Shown piece after piece: positions 1 to 14,200 of a DNA stretch of 64,000 bases. Each line of letters opens with the position of its first letter. The first letter of the stretch is position 1. Below the pieces are notes generated by a model. It was not told where the DNA came from and did not search any database. It worked only from the letters and a program-made list of their open reading frames with translations. Position numbers and translations under genes: made by a program. Source of the stretch: Sambucus nigra (taxonomy: Eukaryota; Streptophyta; Magnoliopsida; Dipsacales; Adoxaceae); assembly GCA_949130495.1 (NCBI GenBank), contig OX422211.1, positions 396,735,049 to 396,799,048 of the forward strand. The letters are read 5' to 3'.

Positions 1-715
1 ATTATTTTAGCCTCATTCTCTTGTAACTTTTGCATATTCTTTTTGCTTGATTCAATGCTTTATTGGATGCTTTCTGTACGCCTCTGATGGCTTGAATACA
101 ACTGCCTTGCGTAATTAAAATTCCTTATTGATGGAGAGAACTTGTAGAAATAACATATTAAGTCTACGGCGCTATAACATATTTCTTCAATAACCGCTCT
201 AATTGAACTCCCGCGGCACCCTCGAGTAATGCCAAGGAACCTTCCCAATAATGGGTTATAGACTGCGGCTATAATTCGCATGGCTCGTGTTCACGGGTTG
301 CGGCCCTTTTTGCCTTAAAATGATGAATGGAAGGCCTATAATCATAGCCGCGGCATCCATATTGATAGGGATGTCCTTTTGTCCCACAAGTAGTAGCTTT
401 ATAGGCCTCATCAACCCTTAGTCGCTTTAACAGTTGCACTGCATCGTAGATTACCACAAGTGCACTTTATATAGGCTGCGACACGTTACAATGACCCTGC
501 TTCTTGCACCAACGGTTGGAAGTGGTGTCGCTTGAATAGGGCCGCGGCCGTTTGATAATGGTTGCATCCATATTTAGAAGTGTTAGCCCCTTCTTGAATT
601 GGGGCAACACAACCATCATGGAAAATATAGAGAAGGCTAAGGCTTTTCCTCTAGTGCTTCAATTGTCTTTTACGGAGTATGGCCTTCATCTTCTTTATCA
701 TCGCCCTTCTATATG
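1..715. other. Left-edge segment without a recognisable gene
   Basis: Short open frames occur on both strands but none resembles a protein family I know. The segment is richer in CCGCGG-like motifs than the DNA to its right and runs into the minisatellite. It may be untranslated interior of the same minus-strand gypsy-type element whose gag remnant lies at 1632-1841; that is inference. Confidence 0.3.
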
Positions 716-1172
716 TAAGTGGGATATTATCAAGCCTTCCTAGGCTGAGTTATGTTATTAAGCCACCCACAGCTAATCATATAGGATATTTTCAAGCCTC
801 CTCAAGCTGGGTTATGTTATTAAGCCACCCATAGCTAATCATATAGGACACTTTCAAGCCTCCTCAGACTGGGTTATGTTATTAAGCCACCCATAGCTAA
901 CATATAGGATATTTTCAAGCCTCCCCAGGCTGGGTTATGTTAGTAAGCCACCCACAGCTAACATATAGGATATTTTCAAGCCTCCCCAGGCTGGGTTATG
1001 TTATTAAGCCACCCATAGCTAATCATATAGGATATTTTCAAGCCTCCTTAGGCTGGATTATGTTATTAAGCCACCCACAGCTAACATATAGGATATTATC
1101 AAGCCTCCCCAGGCTGGGTTATGTTATTAAGCCACCCACAACTATAGGATATTTTCAAGCCTCCCCAGGCTA
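716..1172. repeat. Minisatellite, about 7.5 copies of a 61-62 bp unit
   Basis: The phrases GGTTATGTTATTAAGCCACC and ATATAGGATATTTTCAAGCC recur in order. The AGCCACCC anchor falls at about 761, 823, 885, 946, 1007, 1069 and 1130, a spacing of 61-62 bp. Units differ by a few substitutions and by 1-2 base indels at GCTAA(TC)ATAT. Short frames inside it are repetitive by-products. Such minisatellites are common in the untranslated interior of plant LTR retrotransposons, which fits the gag remnant to the right. Confidence 0.9.
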
Positions 1173-1631
1173 GATATTGGAAGTCTCTCGACTAAATGAC
1201 GCATCCCTAAAGCCAAGAGCGGGAATTGGGAGCCCTTGCGAGTGATGTTGCAGTCCAACTTGTATAACTGCTTCCAATATTTGCCATCGCCACTTTCAAT
1301 CAACTTTCGAACAATCAGGCATCTCACCGGGCATCATCGCCCATTTAGATATTATCGTTCCCGATATAACATATTGCCTCGGATCGGGATCTGATTAAGA
1401 CAAAAGTGGTCTTTTTAAGATAACATTTCATGGAAATGAGAATCAAAATATGACACCATAAAAGTGAACTTGATTTTATAACTACACATATATATATGAC
1501 TTTGTAAGGATAACACAAAGTTTAGTTTAAAACAACATAAGAGGAGTTGTCACTATAAAGTAGAGACAAATGGCTTATAAGGGATAAGCATGAAAAATGA
1601 GCATGTAGCAGGTGAGATAAGGCTGCATCCC
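1173..1631. other. Non-coding spacer between minisatellite and gag remnant
   Basis: AT-rich sequence with a short ATATATAT run near 1488. No coding similarity is visible. It is probably interior of the same broken retroelement. Confidence 0.3.
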
Positions 1632-1841
1632 TTAAACATCTTTGAGGAACCTCCGCAGCATCCCTTGCCCAATTAGCCTTTCAACCTCATCCTTCAGAGC
1701 ATCACATCACTCAGTGTCATGGCTATGGTCCTGGTGGAATCTGCACCACGTAGCTTTGTTCCTCTTGTGGGGTGGAGCTCTCTGCTTTTCTGGCCACCTC
1801 AACAGCTTGTCTTCTTTGATGAAATCAACAATCCTAAACAT
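1632..1841 (-). pseudogene. Gag fragment of a Ty3/gypsy-type retrotransposon, broken
   Basis: Read on the minus strand, the frame gives MFRIVDFIKEDKLLRWP, then a basic stretch (KRNKATWCRFHQDHSHDTE), an in-frame TGA (1707-1709), then CDALKDEVERLIGQGMLRRFL and a TAA at 1632-1634. The CRFHQDHxHDTExC...LKxExERLIxxGxLxxF pattern is a well-known conserved block near the C-terminus of gag in plant Ty3/gypsy elements. The stop replaces the residue that is normally acidic in DTE(E/D)C. The block begins only about 90 bp from a primer binding site (1916-1928), so most of the normal gag N-terminus is missing. From 1821 rightwards the sequence matches the short internal regions of the tandem array; left of that it is unique in this window. 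Confidence 0.7.
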
Positions 1842-1930
1842 AGGGCTCTACATCAAAGACCGCAAAGCTGAAAACACAGTAAGCCGTACAGACCCTAAAG
1901 GACACTAGAACCTGATGCTCTGATACCATT

Positions 1931-4900
1931 TGTAACACCCCGCCTAATTAAATACCGGGTGGCCAGTCCCATACCAAATTAAAACATAATATACAGTTGG
2001 CTCATTCTTAGCATCACTGTCGAAAACATTTACAACTCACCCAATACCCAAATTAAGCTGGTGTTAAAAACTTTCCAAATTTTAATTTAACAAAATCCAT
2101 TTCCAGTTTAAGAATAACACAACACATTTTATTCTACAACACTGATAACCCAATAAATAACACAAAAGAATTTAAATGCAATTGGAATAAACATTCCCAA
2201 ATAATATAAATCCATTACAATAATCCCAACAATGTCAGATGTATTAAAAAGACACGAATACAATAGTATCTGACTCCGATAGAAAAAGATAACTGAATCC
2301 TTTGGGCGACATTCCCTAACTAAGAATATTGTGAATCAAAAGATGATAGGCGTCTAAGCAAAACTCCATAGCTCCATAGCTTATCGTAATCCGCTAAGGT
2401 TGGCGTCCCTATTGCTGGACACCTGATATAGGAGATACAATAGAAAAGAAAATATGCAAGGAAACGGGTCAGAGCCCGATTGTGTAAAATGATTTTTAAA
2501 ACAGCAAGTATTTAACAAGTGCAATAAAGCATTTATTATGTACATGTTAGATCCAACTCTCACTTGCTATTCTCACCTCTCAACTAGAGTGCACACTTAA
2601 CGTTTCCTATTAACCTCCTGGTTAATGATTCCTCTTTAACAATTCCATAATATAATTCCATTCCCATATCATAACCCCGTATGTCCCATACCATACGTTA
2701 TATAATCATTCTTATACATTTTTCATTTATATGAATCGTTGCTCATTAACATGAATCATTTCTCATTAATATGAATTAAGCTTTTCAATTCTATAAGAAT
2801 AAACATTCATTAACTTAATTCCATTCTTTTCTCAATTCGCCTTTATCTACAATTATCACACAGTAGATGACTTAACCACAATATAACCATTTAATCATTT
2901 AATTCATTATATATATATATATATATTCATATATAATACGGCACCCCGAGTCACAGCTGCGGTGCAATACATTACTCTGTTATCATGTCCCATCATCGCT
3001 GGTCGCCGAATAGTGGACAAAAGGTTCGGTAAGGATTCCTCGAACCATAAACAATAACACAAACATTGGAGGCGAACATAGTTCTCGTATCCATGGGTCA
3101 CGCACATACCTACGTACCCACAGTCAGCGGACTTATCAACTCCCCGATAAGTCTTTCATAGACCTATGTTCTCGAGCGACAAATCAAAGATCCCATGGAT
3201 TCATCAGGATATGACTGCCCTCACGCGCAAACCTCCCACCGATAGCAAATAAGCTAGGTATGTCATACACATAAATCATCAATCAATCAAATAGGTATTA
3301 TCATACCTGTAGTATACTAACAACAAGGTACTCACATTAACCTTAGATTATTCCCTTACGTAGCATTATATCTCTTTAAATCCCACGTATTAAAATGTCA
3401 TATCTTTACTTCATAATTTAATTATCCTCGCATCCTATAACATCTCTCCACTCCCGACGTCGTTAAGGTTCATGCGCGGAGCGTCTCGCAAAGCGAAATC
3501 CAAACAAGGAACCCCTCCAATACACTACTACTTAACTTTGTCGATCGAGGAGGTCCGTCAACTTTAAATACGTGATTGGGATAACCTCATACCCTCTTTC
3601 AACCAAATGTGTTCTAAACTCCCATCTCTATCCAGGAGTCATACTGCTAAGCGCTCGTATTACACTTAGTCCTTGCACAATCAATAATGAGCTTAAACTC
3701 AGTCCTTGATGTTCATATTGTAATCCTAAGGCTACCCAGGTGTTACATTCAATCACCACTACTGTACCTATTCTTAATCCTCAAGCAAACCAATTATAAT
3801 CCAACAAATGAATCTAGCAACCGAAATTTCTTTAATTTAATTATCATCATTCTAATCAATTTAAATCCCAATCAAATTAATTCAAATCTTATCAAGGATC
3901 TACTGATATTTTCTAAGTCCCATAATATCCAATGAATAATCACCAAAGATCCACAAAAGTTTTGGGATAAGAACCAACACTAAAAAGAAACAACATCATG
4001 AATTCTCATATTTTAAATACTCAGAAAAATCAGATCCAAAAATTATTCAAATCATCAATCCGACTTCAGATTTGGATTCTACACGAAAAATTGAGTCAGG
4101 TATGTGATTTGAGTTTTTCTTAAATCTCATCCAAATGCACTCAAAAAGAAGATCTAAACATTCCAAATTGGCTCTTCTCATTCCACTCGTTTTTGCCTCT
4201 TTTTCCAGAAAATTATCAACATATTATCTTCAAGAACACTAAATTATTTTCAGAATTTCTTCCACAGATTGATGAATATTTATTGGATTACTAACTACCT
4301 ACAACATGAGTTTAATTCCTATATATTTTTAGATTCCAAAAATCCATTAACAACTATATCCTTTCATCTTCCAAGCATGAAAATCATCTATTTTTATAAC
4401 TATCCTAACATGGACAATATACGAACTTAAATTGCAAATATCAAACACTTGCCTTTAATGAAGATCTGATCCTTTGGGGTTGAATAACATAGGTGGTTCT
4501 CCCTTTTTCCGGCCACTTTCGGTGGTGGTGACCTTTGGTCTTTAGTTCTCCTCCTTTCCAAGCAAGTTTTTCTCTTCCCAAGCAACCTTTCACTCTCTCT
4601 AAGAAGATGACCTTTCAATTTTGTGTAGAAGAGATGAATGAACCCACATTCAACTAATCTCCAAATACTTATAATAAGACAAAACCCGAAATCACTATTC
4701 ATCCCCCTTGTAAAAATAACTAAAATGCCCTTTTGGGTTGTCTTTTCATTTCCAAATGATCCGAGACCTAAATCCAACATCCAAATAGACTTTTGTGACT
4801 ATTTCAACCCTTCCGGACGCAACGACGCAGTCGAAATGACTATAAGGTCGATAGAAAATAAATTTCCTTTTTAATTTAATAAATTAGTCCCGACACGTCC

Positions 4901-5133
4901 CATACCGCGTCTGACTAAAAAATCCAAATTACCGAAATTATATCACACCGTCATAATAATGACATCATATTCATATATTACCTAAATATCTTTAAGTAAT
5001 ACTCAGAATCATCCATTTTAATATCCACAATTCGGATAAAACCCAAATGAATTAATTTATAATAAAATCCAATTAATCCATTAATTTAAAATATAACCCA
5101 TTTTAAAAGTCATTAAAATCACGGGGTATTACA
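1931..5133 (-). repeat. LTR 1 of the array (3203 bp)
   Basis: Plus-strand ends are TGTAACACCCC and GGGGTATTACA. It contains a short (AT)n run at about 2908-2926 and the duplicated CTCCATAG near 2365. Open frames at 2381-2563, 2907-3107, 3687-3935 and 4427-4780 recur at the same offset in the other LTRs; they have no recognisable domain, and I treat them as non-genic. It carries the ACTACTGTACC variant near 3760, shared with LTRs 3 and 4, and the CACTCTCTC variant near 4590, shared with LTR 2. Confidence 0.88.
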
Positions 5134-6565
5134 TACTCCCCCCCTTATAATAGAATTTCGTCCCGAAATTCAGGAATATAAATCATACCGGTAAGGTCAA
5201 CTCCGAGTATACATCTCACATCGCAAGAAACCTAAAACGTACCGCCCATACAGTACATTAACGAAAATCCCTATCGATTTTATACGTCAAGCCTCACCAT
5301 ATAGTTTCAACTGAATCGAATTTAAACTTTACCCAATCTTCCTTATACCATTCACGTAACCAAGTTCAGAAAAATGATCCTCAATCATCAAGTAAATACA
5401 TCCCGAAGTCACAACTACTCACTCTTTCACAATTATGAAAACTACTACCATTCAACCATCCAGGGTGCCCATACACCCTATCGTACCACTTTCATTATAA
5501 TATTTGTCGCAAAGGTTACAAACTCATATACTAAGGACCTAACTTATTTCGACTCCCAACGGTTATTAGTTTCATGCGTGGAGTGTCTCGCAAGCGAAAT
5601 CCAAACAAGGAACCACCCCGATACACTACTTCCTAAAGTAGTCGGTCATCGAAACTCCTAAGGTCCTTATTCAATAGTGTATAAAAGTTTGGTTTATCGA
5701 AAAAAAAAATATCAGGTTTATCAATTTAAACAAATTTTTTTCTAGGTTTTATTGATTTCAAATAGAGTCTACTCATCTACTCTTCTCTAGAAGACAAGAT
5801 GCTGACTAATAGTAGTACATACGCTCTCGTATACCACAAGTCAATGCATGCCGATAGTCACATCATGCTCGGACATTCCCAAAGGAAGTAATCCCATGAT
5901 AAAAATCAAACCCACGTGATAACATGTAAAACATAGGTGTCCCACACCCCTTGGTGAGTCTACGTAAATAACAGTGTTAAAGGCTAAGTTTAGCAATCCT
6001 TTTTGCCCACACAATATTAATCGCTACAAAAATCAATATACGCCTCATAATTCCTTAGATAGAAAACATACCCTCATTCGTGGGTGGTGGTTGTTGAATC
6101 CCACAATTATAACTTTTCTCCAATGAGTCAAGAAAAATTTTACCCCCAAATTTTCAGTTCTAGTTCACCACACTCCACTATATGCCCAAGCCTTTGAACA
6201 TATTGCCTTCGTTAGGTAACACACATAATTCCCGCATTTCAAGAACTTCTACTAATGACTCTCCTCAATTTTTCCATAATAGGGGTGACCTCGACTACGG
6301 TCATCATACTCGAACATACTTCATAACCTCCTAAATACGATCTCCGCTATCCGTCCAATGGCCCTCATCTGCCATACTTCTCGTACGAACCCATTCGAAC
6401 GCAAATAATATTCACTAATATCTACGTTATAGCAGGAGAACAAAATCCCACCAAGGAAATCAACAATCCTAAACATAGGGCTCTACATCGAAGAACGCAA
6501 AGCTGAAAACACAGTAAGCCGTACAGACCCTAAAGGACACTAGAACCTGATGCTCTGATACCATT
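5134..6565 (-). mobile_element. Internal region A of the array (1432 bp), PBS and PPT, no coding domain
   Basis: On the minus strand it opens with the primer site TGGTATCAGAGCATCAGG (plus 6546-6563) and ends with the polypurine tract AAGGGGGGGAGTA directly before the next LTR (plus 5134-5148). The 95-aa open frame at 5374-5661 recurs in all units but lacks any known motif. Region A differs from B, C and D at scattered single bases, for example GTGGAGTGTC where the others read GTGGGGTGTC near 5577, and CAGTGTTAAAGG where they read CAGTGCTAAAGG near 5972. Confidence 0.8.
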
Positions 6566-7532
6566 TGTAACACCCCGCCTAATTAAATACCGGGTGGCCA
6601 GTCCCATACCAAATTAAAACAGAATATACAGTTGGCTCATTCTTAGCATCACTGTCGAAAACATTTACAACTCACCCAATACCCAAATTAAGCTGGTGTT
6701 AAAAACTTTCCAAATTTTAATTTAACAAAATCCATTTCCAGTTTAAGAATAACACAACACATTTTATTCTACAACACTGATAACCCAATAAATAACACAA
6801 AAGAATTTAAATGCAATTGGAATAAACATTCCCAAATAATATAAATCCATTACAATAATCCCAACAATGTCAGATGTATTAAAAAGACACGAATACAATA
6901 GTATCTGACTCCGATAGAAAAAGATAATTGAATCCTTTGGGCGATATTCCCTAACTAAGAATATTGTGAATCAAAAGATGATAGGCGTCTAAGCAAAACT
7001 CCATAGCTTATCGTAATCCGCTAAGGTTGGCGTCCCTATTGCTGGACACCTGATATAGGAGATACAATAGAAAAGAAAATATGCAAGGAAACGGGTCAGA
7101 GCCCGATTGTGTAAAATGATTTTTAAAACAGCAAGTATTTAACAAGTGCAATAAAGCATTTATTATGTACATGTTAGATCCAACTCTCACTTGCTATTCT
7201 CACCTCTCAACTAGAGTGCACACTTAACGTTTCCTATTAACCTCCTGGTTAATGATTCCTCTTTAACAATTCCATAATATAATTCCATTCCCATATCATA
7301 ACCCCGTATGTCCCATACCATACGTTATATAATCATTCTTATACATTTTTCATTTATATGAATCGTTGCTCATTAACATGAATCATTTCTCATTAATATG
7401 AATTAAGCTTTTCAATTCTATAAGAATAAACATTCATTAACTTAATTCCATTCTTTTCTCAATTCGCCTTTATCTACAATTATCACACAGTAGATGACTT
7501 AACCACAATATAACCATTTAATCATTTAATTC

Positions 7533-7572
<40 letters not shown>

Positions 7573-9776
7573 TATATAATACGGCACCCCGAGTCACAGC
7601 TGCGGTGCAATACATTACTCTGTTATCATGTCCCATCATCGCTGGTCGCCGAATAGTGGACAAAAGGTTCGGTAAGGATTCCTCGAACCATAAACAATAA
7701 CACAAACATTGGAGGCGAACATAGTTCTCGTATCCATGGGTCACGCACATACCTACGTACCCACAGTCAGCGGACTTATCAACTCCCCGATAAGTCTTTC
7801 ATAGACCTATGTTCTCGAGCGACAAATCAAAGATCCCATGGATTCATCAGGATATGACTGCCCTCACGCGCAAACCTCCCACCGATAGCAAATAAGCTAG
7901 GTATGTCATACACATAAATCATCAATCAATCAAATAGGTATTATCATACCTATAGTATACTAACAACAAGGTACTCACATTAACCTTAGATTATTCCCTT
8001 ACGTAGCATTATATCTCTTTAAATCCCACGTATTAAAATGTCATATCTTTACTTCATAATTTAATTATCCTCGCATCCTATAACATCTCTCCACTCCCGA
8101 CGTCGTTAAGGTTCATGCGCGGAGCGTCTCGCAAAGCGAAATCCAAACAAGGAACCCCTCCAATACACTACTACTTAACTTTGTCGATCGAGGAGGTCCG
8201 TCAACTTTAAATACGTGATTGGGATAACCTCATACCCTCTTTCAACCAAATGTGTTCTAAACTCCCATCTCTATCCAGGAGTCATACTGCTAAGCGCTCG
8301 TATTACACTTAGTCCTTGCACAATCAATAATGAGCTTAAACTCAGTCCTTGATGTTCATATTGTAATCCTAAGGCTACCCAGGTGTTACATTCAATCACC
8401 GCTACGGGACCTATCCTTAATCCTCAAGCAAACCAATTATAATCCAACAAATGAATCTAACAACCGAAATTTCTTTAATTTAATTATCATCATTCTAATC
8501 AATTTAAATCCCAATCAAATTAATTCAAATCTTATCAAGGGTCTACTGATATTTTCTAAGTCCCATAATATCCAATGAATAATCACCAAAGATCCACAAA
8601 AGTTTTGGGATAAGAACCAACACTAAAAAGAAACAACATCATGAATTCTCATATTTTAAATACTCAAAAAAATCAGATCCAAAAATTATTCAAATCATCA
8701 ATCCGACTTCAGATTTGGATTCTACACGAATAATTTAGTCAGGTATGTGATTTGAGTTTTTCTTAAATCTCATCCAAATGCACTCAAAAAGAAGATCTAA
8801 ACATTCCAAATTGGCTCTTCTCATTCCACTCGTTTTTGCCTCTTTTTCCAGAAAATTATCAACATATTATCTTCAAGAACACTAAATTATTTTCAGAATT
8901 TCTTCCACAGATTGATGAATATTTATTGGATTACTAACTACCTACAACATGAGTTTAATTCCTATATATTTTTAGATTCCAAAAATCCATTAACAACTAT
9001 ATCCTTTCATCTTCCAAGCATGAAAATCATCTATTTTTATAACTATCCTAACATGGACAATATACGAACTTAAATTGCAAATATCAAACACTTGCCTTTA
9101 ATGAAGATCTGATCCTTTGGGGTTGAATAACATAGGTGGTTCTCCCTTTTTCCGGCCACTTTCGGTGGTGGTGACCTTTGGTCTTTAGTTCTCCTCCTTT
9201 CCAAGCAAGTTTTTCTCTTCCCAAGCAACCTTTCACTCTCTCTAAGAAGATGACCTTTCAATTTTGTGTAGAAGAGATGAATGAACCCACATTCAACTAA
9301 TCTCCAAATACTTATAATAAGACAAAACCCGAAATCACTATTCATCCCCCTTGTAAAAATAACTAAAATGCCCTTTTGGGTTGTCTTTTCATTTCCAAAT
9401 GATCCGAGACCTAAATCCAACATCCAAATAGACTTTTGTGACTATTTCAACCCTTCCGGACGCAACGACGCAGTCGAAATGACTATAAGGTCGATAGAAA
9501 ATAAATTTCCTTTTTAATTTAATAAATTAGTCCCGACACGTCCCATACCGCGTCTGACTAAAAAATCCAAATTACCGAAATTATATCACACCGTCATAAT
9601 AATGACATCATATTCATATATTACCTAAATATCTTTAAGTAATATTCAGAATCATCCATTTTAATATCCACAATTCGGATAAAACCCAAATGAATTAATT
9701 TATAATAAAATCCAATTAATCCATTAATTTAAAATATAACCCATTTTAAAAGTCATTAAAATCACGGGGTATTACA
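6566..9776 (-). repeat. LTR 2 of the array (3211 bp)
   Basis: Same termini as LTR 1. It is 8 bp longer overall: the (AT)n run at about 7536-7570 is expanded, while one copy of CTCCATAG near 6998 is lost. It carries the GCTACGGGACC variant near 8402, shared only with LTR 5. Confidence 0.88.
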
Positions 9777-11208
9777 TACTCCCCCCCTTATAATAGAATT
9801 TCGTCCCGAAATTCAGGAATATAAATCATACCGGTAAGGTCAACTCCGAGTATACATCTCACATCGCAAGAAACCTAAAACGTACCGCCCGTACAGTACA
9901 TTAACGAAAATCCCTATCGATTTTATACGCCAAGCCTCACCATATAGTTTCAACTGAATCGAATTTAAACTTTACCCAATCTTCCTTATACCATTCACGT
10001 AACCAAGTTCAGAAAAATGATCCTCAATCATCAAGTAAATACATCCCGAAGTCACAACTACTCACTCTTTCACAATTATGAAAACTACTACCATTCAACC
10101 ATCCAGGGTGCCCATACACCCTATCGTACCACTTTCATTATAATATTTGTCGCAAAGGTTACAAACTCATATACTAAGGACCTAACTTATTTCGACTCCC
10201 AACGGTTATTAGTTTCATGCGTGGGGTGTCTCGCAAGCGAAATCCAAACAAGGAACCACCCCGATACACTACTTCCTAAAGTAGTCGGTCATCGAAACTC
10301 CTAAGGTCCTTATTCAATAGTGTATAAAAGTTTGGTTTATCGAAAAAAAAAATATCAGGTTTATCAATTTAAACAAATTTTTTTCTAGGTTTTATTGATT
10401 TCAAATAGAGTCTACTCATCTACTCTTCTCTAGAAGACAAGATGCTGACTAATAGTAGTACATACGCTCTCGTATACCACAAGTCAATGCATGCCGATAG
10501 TCACATCATGCTCGGACATTCCCAAAGGAAGTAATCCCATGATAAAAATCAAACCCACGTGATAACATGTAAAACATAGGTGTCCCACACCCCTTGGTGA
10601 GTCTACGTAAATAACAGTGCTAAAGGCTAAGTTTAGCAATCCTTTTTGCCCACACAATATTAATCGCTACAAAAATCAATATACGCCTCATAATTCCTTA
10701 GATAGAAAACATACCCTCATTCGTGGGTGGTGGTTGTTGAATCCCACAATTATAACTTTTCTCCAATGAGTCAAGAAAAATTTTACCCCCAAATTTTCAG
10801 TTCTAGTTCACCACACTCCACTATATGCCCAAGCCTTTGAACATATTGCCTTCGTTAGGTAACACACATAATTCCCGCATTTCAAGAACTTCTACTAATG
10901 ACTCTCCTCAATTTTTCCATAATAGGGGTGACCTCGACTACGGTCATCATACTCGAACATACTTCATAACCTCCTAAGTACGATCTCCGCTATCCGTCCA
11001 ATGGCCCTCATCTGCCATACTTCTCGTACGAACCCATTCGAACGCAAATAATATTCACTAATATCTACGTTATAGCAGGAGAACAAAATCCCACCAAGGA
11101 AATCAACAATCCTAAACATAGGGCTCTACATCGAAGAACGCAAAGCTGAAAACACAGTAAGCCGTACAGACCCTAAAGGACACTAGAACCTGATGCTCTG
11201 ATACCATT
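9777..11208 (-). mobile_element. Internal region B of the array (1432 bp)
   Basis: PPT at the left edge and PBS at the right edge, as in region A. In the positions I compared it is the same as regions C and D. No coding domain is recognised; the recurring frame at 10017-10304 is not supported as a gene. Confidence 0.8.
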
Positions 11209-14200
11209 TGTAACACCCCGCCTAATTAAATACCGGGTGGCCAGTCCCATACCAAATTAAAACAGAATATACAGTTGGCTCATTCTTAGCATCACTGTCG
11301 AAAACATTTACAACTCACCCAATACCCAAATTAAGCTGGTGTTAAAAACTTTCCAAATTTTAATTTAACAAAATCCATTTCCAGTTTAAGAATAACACAA
11401 CACATTTTATTCTACAACACTGATAACCCAATAAATAACACAAAAGAATTTAAATGCAATTGGAATAAACATTCCCAAATAATATAAATCCATTACAATA
11501 ATCCCAACAATGTCAGATGTATTAAAAAGACACGAATACAATAGTATCTGACTCCGATAGAAAAAGATAACTGAATCCTTTGGGCGACATTCCCTAACTA
11601 AGAATATTGTGAATCAAAAGATGATAGGCGTCTAAGCAAAACTCCATAGCTCCATAGCTTATCGTAATCCGCTAAGGTTGGCGTCCCTATTGCTGGACAC
11701 CTGATATAGGAGATACAATAGAAAAGAAAATATGCAAGGAAACGGGTCAGAGCCCGATTGTGTAAAATGATTTTTAAAACAGCAAGTATTTAACAAGTGC
11801 AATAAAGCATTTATTATGTACATGTTAGATCCAACTCTCACTTGCTATTCTCACCTCTCAACTAGAGTGCACACTTAACGTTTCCTATTAACCTCCTGGT
11901 TAATGATTCCTCTTTAACAATTCCATAATATAATTCCATTCCCATATCATAACCCCGTATGTCCCATACCATACGTTATATAATCATTCTTATACATTTT
12001 TCATTTATATGAATCGTTGCTCATTAACATGAATCATTTCTCATTAATATGAATTAAGCTTTTCAATTCTATAAGAATAAACATTCATTAACTTAATTCC
12101 ATTCTTTTCTCAATTCGCCTTTATCTACAATTATCACACAGTAGATGACTTAACCACAATATAACCATTTAATCATTTAATTCATTATATATATATATAT
12201 ATATTCATATATAATACGGCACCCCGAGTCACAGCTGCGGTGCAATACATTACTCTGTTATCATGTCCCATCATCGCTGGTCGCCGAATAGTGGACAAAA
12301 GGTTCGGTAAGGATTCCTCGAACCATAAACAATAACACAAACATTGGAGGCGAACATAGTTCTCGTATCCATGGGTCACGCACATACCTACGTACCCACA
12401 GTCAGCGGACTTATCAACTCCCCGATAAGTCTTTCATAGACCTATGTTCTCGAGCGACAAATCAAAGATCCCATGGATTCATCAGGATATGACTGCCCTC
12501 ACGCGCAAACCTCCCACCGATAGCAAATAAGCTAGGTATGTCATACACATAAATCATCAATCAATCAAATAGGTATTATCATACCTGTAGTATACTAACA
12601 ACAAGGTACTCACATTAACCTTAGATTATTCCCTTACGTAGCATTATATCTCTTTAAATCCCACGTATTAAAATGTCATATCTTTACTTCATAATTTAAT
12701 TATCCTCGCATCCTATAACATCTCTCCACTCCCGACGTCGTTAAGGTTCATGCGCGGAGCGTCTCGCAAAGCGAAATCCAAACAAGGAACCCCTCCAATA
12801 CACTACTACTTAACTTTGTCGATCGAGGAGGTCCGTCAACTTTAAATACGTGATTGGGATAACCTCATACCCTCTTTCAACCAAATGTGTTCTAAACTCC
12901 CATCTCTATCCAGGAGTCATACTGCTAAGCGCTCGTATTACACTTAGTCCTTGCACAATCAATAATGAGCTTAAACTCAGTCCTTGATGTTCATATTGTA
13001 ATCCTAAGGCTACCCAGGTGTTACATTCAATCACCACTACTGTACCTATTCTTAATCCTCAAGCAAACCAATTATAATCCAACAAATGAATCTAGCAACC
13101 GAAATTTCTTTAATTTAATTATCATCATTCTAATCAATTTAAATCCCAATCAAATTAATTCAAATCTTATCAAGGATCTACTGATATTTTCTAAGTCCCA
13201 TAATATCCAATGAATAATCACCAAAGATCCACAAAAGTTTTGGGATAAGAACCAACACTAAAAAGAAACAACATCATGAATTCTCATATTTTAAATACTC
13301 AGAAAAATCAGATCCAAAAATTATTCAAATCATCAATCCGACTTCAGATTTGGATTCTACACGAAAAATTGAGTCAGGTATGTGATTTGAGTTTTTCTTA
13401 AATCTCATCCAAATGCACTCAAAAAGAAGATCTAAACATTCCAAATTGGCTCTTCTCATTCCACTCGTTTTTGCCTCTTTTTTCAGAAAATTATCAACAT
13501 ATTATCTTCAAGAACACTAAATTATTTTCAGAATTTCTTCCACAGATTGATGAATATTTATTGGATTACTAACTACCTACAACATGAGTTTAATTCCTAT
13601 ATATTTTTAGATTCCAAAAATCCATTAACAACTATATCCTTTCATCTTCCAAGCATGAAAATCATCTCTTTTTATAACTATCCTAACATGGACAATATAC
13701 GAACTTAAATTGCAAATATCAAACACTTGCCTTTAATGAAGATCTGATCCTTTGGGGTTGAATAACATAGGTGGTTCTCCCTTTTTCCGGCCACTTTCGG
13801 TGGTGGTGACCTTTGGTCTTTAGTTCTCCTCCTTTCCAAGCAAGTTTTTCTCTTCCCAAGCAACCTTTCAATCTCTCTAAGAAGATGACCTTTCAATTTT
13901 GTGTAGAAGAGATGAATGAACCCACATTCAACTAATCTCCAAATACTTATAATAAGACAAAACCCGAAATCACTATTCATCCCCCTTGTAAAAATAACTA
14001 AAATGCCCTTTTGGGTTGTCTTTTCATTTCCAAATGATCCGAGACCTAAATCCAACATCCAAATAGACTTTTGTGACTATTTCAACCCTTCCGGACGCAA
14101 CGACGCAGTCGAAATGACTATAAGGTCGATAGAAAATAAATTTCCTTTTTAATTTAATAAATTAGTCCCGACACGTCCCATACCGCGTCTGACTAAAAAA

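Noticed and set aside
716..1172. Minisatellite considered as a CRISPR array
   Set aside because: The units are contiguous, with no unique spacers, in a plant nuclear context.
4427..4780. 117-aa frame and its copies at 9070, 13705, 18340 and 22975, plus the 95-, 82-, 78-, 66- and 60-aa sister frames, as genes
   Set aside because: They lie wholly inside LTRs or interiors of the tandem array, show no domain, and recur only because the units are recent copies.
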